Assembly (NCBI GenBank): GCA_032622095.1
Contig: CP136068.1
Location: forward strand, 120,079,509 to 120,143,508
From: Siphonodentalium dalli
Lineage: Eukaryota > Mollusca > Scaphopoda > Gadilida > Siphonodentaliidae
Direction: 5' to 3'
Length of the DNA stretch: 64,000 nucleotides
The first letter of the stretch is position 1. Each line of letters begins with the position of its first letter. Below the pieces are notes generated by a model, which worked only from the letters and a program-made list of their open reading frames with translations, did not search any database and had not been told where the DNA came from. Shown here piece after piece: positions 57,901-64,000 of this stretch. The position numbers and the translations under genes are program-made.

Positions 57901-60900
57901 TTTAAATGCATTTGAAGCAATGTGCATATACAAGATCTGACGCCGTTGAGATGAAAATACATACTTTATTTTACAAGTTCACCCAATATTCCAAGCCTGA
58001 TTGAACATATAATAAGATGTACTGTATCTATACACCATTTGTGACCCGCCATATCAAATCCAGTCGTAAGTCGGGATTTTTTTACCCTGTGCCAATGCAT
58101 TCTCTTATATATAAGAGAATGCATTGGCCTAACAATTTTTTACAATTTTAATAATTTGTTCTTGTATTCTTTAACAATTTTATAATTTCACCCATACAGA
58201 GCCCCAGACAAACATGAGCAGACGACACTCTTCTATATGCTTCTATATATCTGTGGGGCTCCCTGCAGGGTAATGGATGTTTTTTATTTTATGTCCTAAA
58301 AATTGTAAGAAACATTTATTTTTTTAAAATGATAAAAAATTGTTAGGCCAATGCATTCTCTTATATATGCGAGGCAACCTATGGTCGACTCGCATATATA
58401 AGAGAATGCATTGGCACAGGGTAAAAAAAATCCCGACTTACGACTGGATTTGATATGGCGGGTCACATTTTTGATTCAATAAAAATTATATATATATATA
58501 TATAATTGATTGTCTATGCCTGGGGAAACAGAAAATATATAGAGATCAACGCATCAGAGGGAAAAGAGGATCCCGATTTTTCTACAGCATGCCTAACAAT
58601 AAAGAACTTTTGTCGTTATGTGTCTCATTACATTGTAATACTAAAGAGCGTTTGTGTCGAAAGTTAATAACTGTTTGTGAATTGCTGGCATTTCGGTAGG
58701 CATATATACGTCTATTAAGATTATATATATGTCTGGTTCTAATCAAGATAGGCGCGGATTTGTGACACGCATAGTGCATGTAATCTGATTCGTTTATCTA
58801 GGCATGTTTGTCAGTTTTCTGGGAATCAGTGCATGCATGGTTTCTACGTACGGTGGGGTAATTTCCGGGTGAAATTAACTACATGCACGGCCTTTCCTCC
58901 TCACACAAAACCGACAATGATTGGATATGACATATCCACTGAAACGACGATAAACTCCAACAAAAACAGTATTTTATATAAGTGTGTCCATATATAAGTA
59001 TTTTATAAATGTGTATATATGGTCCATATATAAGTATTTTATAAATGTGTATATATGGTCCATATATAAGTATTTTCGTGTACTTATCGACATATTTTCA
59101 TCATCAGGATATGACAAAAGCTAGTAGTTACTAGGTTTAATGTTAGATTTCGATATGCCATCACCAATTGCTGTATCATTGTACTCTCGAGTGCCCAATA
59201 GTAGTACAGGTCGGAATAATCGTACAGGGTGGACAATCTCCAATATCTTAATAGTAGTACAGGGAGGAATAACAATTGAATTACAATAGTATATATATAT
59301 ATACATGGTGTGAATTTTCTGCAAAACTGTAGTGTTCTGTTGTATAATTAATTTCTGACATTCTGATTTGGAAATAAAAATATACACGTTTACACTAATC
59401 GACTAATGTCAGATTTGAATAGTGTGAGTATCTTTGAACGCCGTTTCATGATGTGCATGCGTCTCTTTGTAGGCGATCATGACGAGCTTTCAATCTGATG
59501 GTAGACCAGTAGAAGTTGTATTCTCATTCGACACAACTGGCAGCATGTATGCGTGTCTAGCAGAAGTGAGTATATTATATTTAATTTTTATATTGAAGAT
59601 GGTATAAATGTGCACCAATTAGTCACTATTTGTAAATTTTCAATACCCGAAAAATAATTATATTTTAGATCGAACCCTTGATACCAGTTGATTGTCAGAC
59701 TGCTATATCGCCACGTTTTGAATTGTTGTCTGGCGATCAAAAAATTAAATGACCACCTCTGATAGTTAGCGTTTGTGTGTGTCCTACACAAAAGTCGTAG
59801 CTTTTAAAGCCGGTTATAATGTAAAAATCTATTTAAAAATAGAAATGAGAGAATACACAAAATCACAAATGGAACATTTCTAAACTAACTGCGAATAGCA
59901 AATAGACTATATATATCGTATATACGAGGAAGTTCCGTTTGGAAATTCGTCAGATAGTAGAAAACAAACATTATAGTTACGACATGAGAATTTATTGTGT
60001 ATAATATTTGTCTATGAAGGCATTATTCTTTCGTAATTCGCAGTAAATCTCTTTGCTGATCTGCAATTTGCATTGGTTGAGGGTGCTAACAAGATCGAGT
60101 GCTCTTGATATACATTCCGAACGCTTTCGCGCGTAGCCAATATTACTGTCCCAAAAATTATAAATGCAATTAAAATTCATTGATAGCTTTTCCGATCAGG
60201 TATCATCGATGCATACCTATTATTTTACCCTGTAATCTATATGCAACTTAATGGGAAGAGATATACCACATTTAGAGACCGAAACTGCCATCGTGTACAA
60301 AGCTTTTACGGAAATATCTTTTTCAGTTTTGAATTCGGGCGCCAATGTGCGCGAATTTAAACTGAGCGAAAGATTGTCTTGCGCGAAATTAAATACTGTA
60401 TACAAACTAATGTAAGACATGTAATACACCAAATTATCAACGACCTTGTCTATTTAATAAAGGTCAGAACGAAGTTGAAGGAATGTTGTATTCGACTGCT
60501 TCGAGATATCCAGAACATTAGGATCGGAATCATAGCCCATGGCGATTATTGCGACCAAGGTACCTACGTTTTGCGGCAAACGGACCTAACGTCTGACGTC
60601 AATGAACTGACGGAGTTCGTCGGCAGCGTGCCGTCTACAGGAGGTGGTGACGCACCGGAAGTAAGTGTCTATTATTAGAGACGTGGATATATCTGGAGGG
60701 ACTCTGTTGGGGGGGGGGGGGGTTACGTGTCTACTAATTTTCACGTCCGACGAATTCAAACTGCACCCCATCCCTTTGAGTGTGGAATGTTTTAACTCCG
60801 TGTTATGACCCCACTATAGGGTTGTTGGAACTTTACAGCTGCTTGCCATTTCAGTACAGAATTTGACCGGAGGCATCGAAAAATATTCCAATTTAAAAAC

Positions 60901-63743
60901 AACAACTTTCACACTATAGTCAATCTGCGTTTGGACAAAATTTTCCAAACAATATTGTGTCAGGTACATATGAAATTTACAACACTTGAATTTTTGGCCA
61001 AAAAAATGGCACACCGGATCAAGTGTTCCCACGTGCCTATATTATCATTGAGTAGCTGTTTCGCCGTTTGTTGCCGCGGATGCCGTACTCATTTGGGGTC
61101 ACGGTGGCTTCTGCATTGATCACACACGCGCTATATGTATATGTTTAGCTATATATCCAGATAATGGCAGATATCCGTTTATTTTCACGTAACTTAAGTC
61201 AGTGACAAAGAGTTGACAGATAGGTCTATATACCGTCATATATGAGGGGTAAGTGCTCATAAATTGACCATTGAAACGACAGACCTAAACTAAAATAGAA
61301 ATGATAGGTAATGTTTGAAATGCAACATAACATAAAATGAGGAACATTTCTTGCTACACAATTTGTGGTAAATATATAGATACTAAAGGAAGATTCTATT
61401 TCTAACGTTCAATATTAACCAAAATGGATTTCCCTATATAGGGTTCCCAAGAGTATATAATAGTGCACAAGAGAGTGCCGAGCCCACAGACTCAGAAGGA
61501 AACTATAGATCTATCTGACTTTTAAATCCGTTGAAAATTATATCTTTAGAAATTTGAAACCAGGCTTTCACTTGAAGTAAATACAGATAACACAATCATG
61601 TACATCATATACATAATAGACATCATATTGCAGTTTGATTGAATAATACATACAAAAATCTCACCTGTATATGACAGACATGATTTAATTATGAGTCGTT
61701 TATCAATAAACTTTTGAAACTTTCAGTGCTATGAGTGGGTTCTGAAGAAAGCACAACAGCTCGATTGGTCAGAAGACTCTGCCAAGGCATTGGTTATCAT
61801 CGGGGATTGTGAGCCACACCCTCCATCTTACACAGATCAGGATATCTTCTGGAAAGAAGAGCTGGATATTCTTACTGCAATGGGTGTCAAGGTAAGTAAA
61901 GTGAATTTGGGCAAACATGCAACTATACTGTACACGTCTAAAGCCACACGGAGTCTGTTTAAATATAACCCAACGGACTTTATATTAGCCAGGTTGAGCC
62001 ATACGTACCTGTAACTTGTAACGTGTGTTGCCAATGTTGTTATCCAAGCCACCTGATTCACGTAACCACTTTGCATACACATACACGCTCATTCAGTTTA
62101 GAAGCGGAGATGAATCAATATTCTAAGAACTGAATGAGTGGTCATCTTAAGCTATGTATATATGCAGAGGGGGAATTTACCTGCGCGGAAAGATCTTATT
62201 GTTATTGGAGCCAATTGAGCGTATCAGTGATCAAAGTGTAAACAGCTTGTCCTATAACATTCGCCTATTATTTAAAGATGCATAATCCGAAATACTATTT
62301 CTTTGGATTCGGGGGTAAAACATATTTGATTCGAGTCGATGAAAACACTCATTAAAGCTTAGTGATCAGATACGATTTTTTTTTAATTTGTTATTTCCCG
62401 AGATATGTAATTTATAGCGGCCTGGTAAATATAGGTCAAGCCGACGGTCTCGGACCAAATGACGGATGAAGATCAAATGGCTTTGGATGTTAGGTATTTG
62501 ACAATCCTGCCAGATCTCGTTGAAAAAAATGTTGTTAAATAACACGTTATAGGCAATTTGTTACTAGTTGACTGTTGTTAGCATTATATTTGGTCAATTA
62601 ATCGATTCTGATATAACTGAAGTGACATTTAAAAACATGTTGTTGTTTTAGTTGTTGTAATCTGATGATATGGGGACCATCGAATCGGATTAAGTACCTT
62701 TAACTGTCCTGTTGGGCCAATATATATATAACGGTGTAGGTTTGGTGTCGTAATGTGATCATATATCTTTAACCCTTTCTATACTATATAAAGCATTACC
62801 GATGATTAGCTATATCCCATAGGAAATGTACAGACAGTAAGTTCAACAAAAGACCATATAGGGCGTTTGTTGAACTTATTGTCTAAACATTTTCCTCAAT
62901 AAATATGGCTCCTTCTGCACTTTTATTTATCTGTCGTCTGCTTTTATCGCCTTTATAGCGAGCTGCACCCCTCCGAATAAATACTAGACCATTGCGATAC
63001 ATGTATACACCTTTTAACTGACTGAGAATCAATTTATAGTACAAAAAGTGTCAAAGGTACACAATCTGATTCGATGGTCCTCACATCATCAGATTCCAAC
63101 AACAACAACTTTTCTTGATCAAAATCGATTAATTGCCAAACATAATGCTAACCACTGTCAACTATAGTATAAAATTGCCAAACAGTGTTATATATTAACA
63201 TTTTGTTAAACGAAATTGCTATCGAGAGTATGTCGTCGGCATTTGTCGAATATTTGCCAGGCCGCCAAATATTTGAGGTGGTGAAAAATAACAGATTTCG
63301 AAATTAGAAATCTGATAACTCTGGTCTTTGATGGCAGGGTTCCTCGACTTAAATCTAATATCCCCCGAAGCCAAAGAAATAGTAATGTAGGGTCGCTAAA
63401 TGGGATTATGTATCTTTAAAGGTACTCAATCCGATCAGACGCTTCTAAATTACTATTTCTTTGGCGTCGGGGGTAAAAAATATTGTATTCGAGTCGAGGA
63501 ACCCGCCCGTTTACCATTTATACCCCCGACTCCAAAGAAATAGTAATTTAGGAGCGTCTGATCGGATTGAGTACCTTTAAACCAAAGATAAACATCTGAG
63601 CTATGTTTCTTTTCAGGTGTACGGCGTGAAAGCGGGATCTTCAAGTGAAGCCAAAGTGTTCTATGAGGAGCTGGCTGATGCCTCTGGTGGCTGCTATTTG
63701 ACGCTGCAAAACTTCAGCGTCATCACAGACATGTTCTTGGCAG
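51652..63743 (+). CDS. UBL-UBL-VWA gene, copy B (3' end beyond window)
   Basis: Exons: 51652-51870, 54643-54795, 55804-55936, 57366-57409, 59473-59565, 60463-60660, 61727-61891, 63617-63743, all GT-AG and in phase. The start ATG is followed by a ubiquitin-like domain (VDVYVKLPTGKTTSVEM ... IRLKYQGKVL ... TILKCE), then a second one split over two exons (VNILLKLPAGKCISL ... FGGRYLQNNTMVMDAG ... STIELEIV), an acidic linker, and the VWA domain described for copy A. Neither UBL ends in the diglycine needed for conjugation at that point, so they are probably built-in docking domains. With the two last exons of copy A as a guide, the whole protein would be about 482 residues. It lacks signal and membrane segments. 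A role linking ubiquitin-type recognition to a metal-dependent adhesion fold is inference only. Confidence 0.87.
52364..53206. mobile_element. Foldback element with long arms, carrying a nested MITE
   Basis: GGGGAGACG ... GCATAAATC .. CAGCCAAAAATGGCAAGATA ... TTCTCTGGATCTAT on the left is mirrored by ATCCAGAGAA ... TCTTGCCATTTTTGGCTG ... GATCTATGC ... CGTCTCCC on the right, with arms of about 300 bp (imperfect). It lies in the first intron of copy B. A half TTAA-MITE end (CGGATTGAGTACATTTAA) is at about 52715-52736. Confidence 0.75.
52390..52499. mobile_element. 110-bp hairpin MITE with 9-bp target duplication
   Basis: TAGTCCAAGTCTTCTCGTAC ... and its mirror ... GACTTGGACTA, nearly perfect arms of 49 bp with a 12-bp loop. 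It is flanked by GCATAAATC at 52381-52389 and 52500-52508. A 9-bp duplication is typical of Mutator-like elements. Confidence 0.85.
54643..54795 (+). CDS. Copy B exon 2, second UBL, first half
   Basis: Acceptor TTGCAATTCCAG|ATC, donor TTGAAG|GTACAG; 51 codons, VNILLKLPAGKCISL then VSKVKDIKQRIEDVEDV. It is followed 60 bp later by a long CT microsatellite. Confidence 0.85.
54857..54965. repeat. (CT)n microsatellite
   Basis: Long interrupted CT tract in the intron after exon 2; it causes Ser/Leu- and Arg/Glu-rich frames on the two strands. Confidence 0.95.
55066..55099. repeat. Short perfect palindrome
   Basis: TTACCTCAAGTGA and TCACTTGAGGTAA, 13-bp arms around an 8-bp loop, in the copy B intron. 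Confidence 0.8.
55804..55936 (+). CDS. Copy B exon 3, second UBL end and acidic linker
   Basis: Acceptor ACCTTTTTCAG|TTTGGC, donor GCAG|GTATTT. It reads FGGRYLQNNTMVMDAGLTEE then STIELEIVDDSPADETSL. The preceding codon AAG of exon 2 joins as LK-FGGRYL, matching ubiquitin RLIFAGKQL. Confidence 0.85.
56503..56525 (+). repeat. G23 run (copy B)
   Basis: 23 uninterrupted G at the site where copy A has 13. Confidence 0.9.
56755..57209. mobile_element. TTAA MITE, counterpart of 16854-17310
   Basis: TTAA 56755-56758 and 57206-57209, ends AGGTACTCAATCCGATT / AATCGGATTGAGTACCT. Confidence 0.85.
57366..57409 (+). CDS. Copy B exon 4, 44-nt linker
   Basis: AAATTTCAG|CTCCGA, AAAGAG|GTGAGG; APTQVAIELTEDKKE. 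Confidence 0.85.
57617..57789. mobile_element. Palindromic MITE, counterpart of 17711-17883
   Basis: Arms of about 83 bp, centred on GCTCTCAGTGAGAGC. Confidence 0.85.
58040..58467. mobile_element. TGTGACCCGCCATATC foldback element, copy B
   Basis: Same termini as 18134-18594. The left hairpin is reduced to a 38-bp perfect palindrome (58091-58128), the right hairpin is intact (58347-58415), and the core 58129-58346 is the reverse complement of the copy A core. Confidence 0.87.
58976..59083. repeat. About 43-bp tandem repeat, expanded in copy B
   Basis: CCATATATAAGTATTTTATA..TGTGTATATATGGT repeats two to three times. The copy A site (about 19155-19203) has a single unit. Confidence 0.8.
59473..59565 (+). 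CDS. Copy B exon 5, VWA metal site
   Basis: Identical to the copy A exon 23513-23605, including FDTTGSM. Confidence 0.92.
60463..60660 (+). CDS. Copy B exon 6, VWA core
   Basis: AATAAAG|GTCAGA, CCGGAA|GTAAGT; protein identical to copy A despite seven base changes. Confidence 0.92.
60661..61726. other. Copy B intron
   Basis: Contains a G16 run near 60708-60722. 60720-61110 has no match in copy A that I could find; 61260-61700 aligns with copy A around 25510-25690 and 26080-27220, without the paired MITEs. Confidence 0.5.
61727..61891 (+). CDS. Copy B exon 7, VWA core
   Basis: AACTTTCAG|TGC, GTCAAG|GTAAGT; protein identical to the copy A exon. Confidence 0.92.
62272..62703. mobile_element. 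TTAA MITE, whole in copy B
   Basis: TTAA 62272-62275 and 62700-62703; ends AGATGCATAATCCG and CGGATTAAGTACCT. Copy A keeps only the left part. Confidence 0.8.
62829..62895. repeat. TTGAACTTATTATCTGAAC hairpin repeat, copy 4
   Basis: AATGTACAGACAGTAAGTTC / GTTGAACTTATTGTCTAAAC arms around a short loop. Confidence 0.72.
63053..63419. mobile_element. Related MITE (AGGTACACAATCTGATT ends), copy B
   Basis: Counterpart of 28146-28529. Confidence 0.7.
63416..63580. mobile_element. 157-bp TTAA MITE unique to copy B
   Basis: TTAA 63416-63419, element 63420-63576, TTAA 63577-63580. It is a near-perfect palindrome: AGGTACTCAATCCGATCAG ... CTGATCGGATTGAGTACCT. Copy A shows a single TTAA at 28526-28529 with matching flanks. 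Confidence 0.92.
63617..63743 (+). CDS. Copy B exon 8, VWA C-terminal part
   Basis: TTTTCAG|GTGTAC, GCAG|GTACGT. One residue differs from copy A (CYLTLQ versus CYLSLQ). Later exons lie beyond 64000. Confidence 0.9.
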
Positions 63744-64000
63744 GTACGTAGGTTGAATCAAGTTTGACATTAAATAGTATACTGGTTGCAAAATCTATAT
63801 ATATATATATATATATGCTATAACCCGCATTCTGATTGGTCGATCGACTTTTGTTTCCGATTCACCATGCACACATCGTCTGCTGAAGTGTACACACATT
63901 TGCATGGAATAGACGACGCCAGTCAAATACGCCAACATGCAGCCAAGAGTCGCATAATCGAGTTCAACAGAAAAGTTGTTTGCTATATATATAGCAATGT

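Overview
The window is animal nuclear DNA: AT-rich, genes split by GT-AG introns, and most of its length made of transposons, MITEs, inverted repeats and satellites. BEL/Pao-type, Helitron-type, LINE and integrase-type (DD35E) elements together, with TCTG-rich nonautonomous Helitrons, suggest a marine invertebrate, perhaps a lophotrochozoan such as a bivalve. No species marker was recognised. No tRNA, rRNA or prokaryotic operon was seen.

Layout. (1) 1-7.4 kb: a likely terminal exon on the + strand (777-929), a doubtful exon on the - strand (1997-2206), and palindromic repeats. (2) 7.4-15.6 kb, - strand: a five-exon DD35E integrase gene rebuilt from splice sites and matching phases; its second donor looks broken, next to a MITE. 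(3) 15.97-38.0 kb, + strand: copy A of a gene with a von Willebrand factor A (VWA) domain. It is cut at its 5' side, and its introns hold a six-unit Helitron array, TTAA-flanked MITEs and a 6.8 kb satellite of 9-bp units. (4) 38-43.6 kb: MITEs and a LINE reverse-transcriptase fragment. (5) 43.9-48.9 kb: an LTR retroelement with gag and protease but no reverse transcriptase, inside a local tandem duplication. (6) 51.65-64 kb, + strand: copy B of the VWA gene, which keeps its 5' end (two ubiquitin-like domains) and runs off the right edge.

The most informative relation is copy A against copy B. Each serves as an empty site for insertions in the other. This dates and delimits a Helitron concatemer (A only) and a TTAA MITE (B only), and exposes an inverted core inside a palindromic element. 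Over about 697 shared coding bases I count 17 differences, 13 of them synonymous, so the protein looks constrained. Copies from two haplotypes joined in assembly remain a possible alternative to a true tandem duplication.

Read as one gene, the VWA protein would be about 482 residues: UBL, UBL, acidic linker, VWA with a DxTxS metal site, a charged Lys-rich helix, and a short Trp-rich C-terminus. Its function is unknown.
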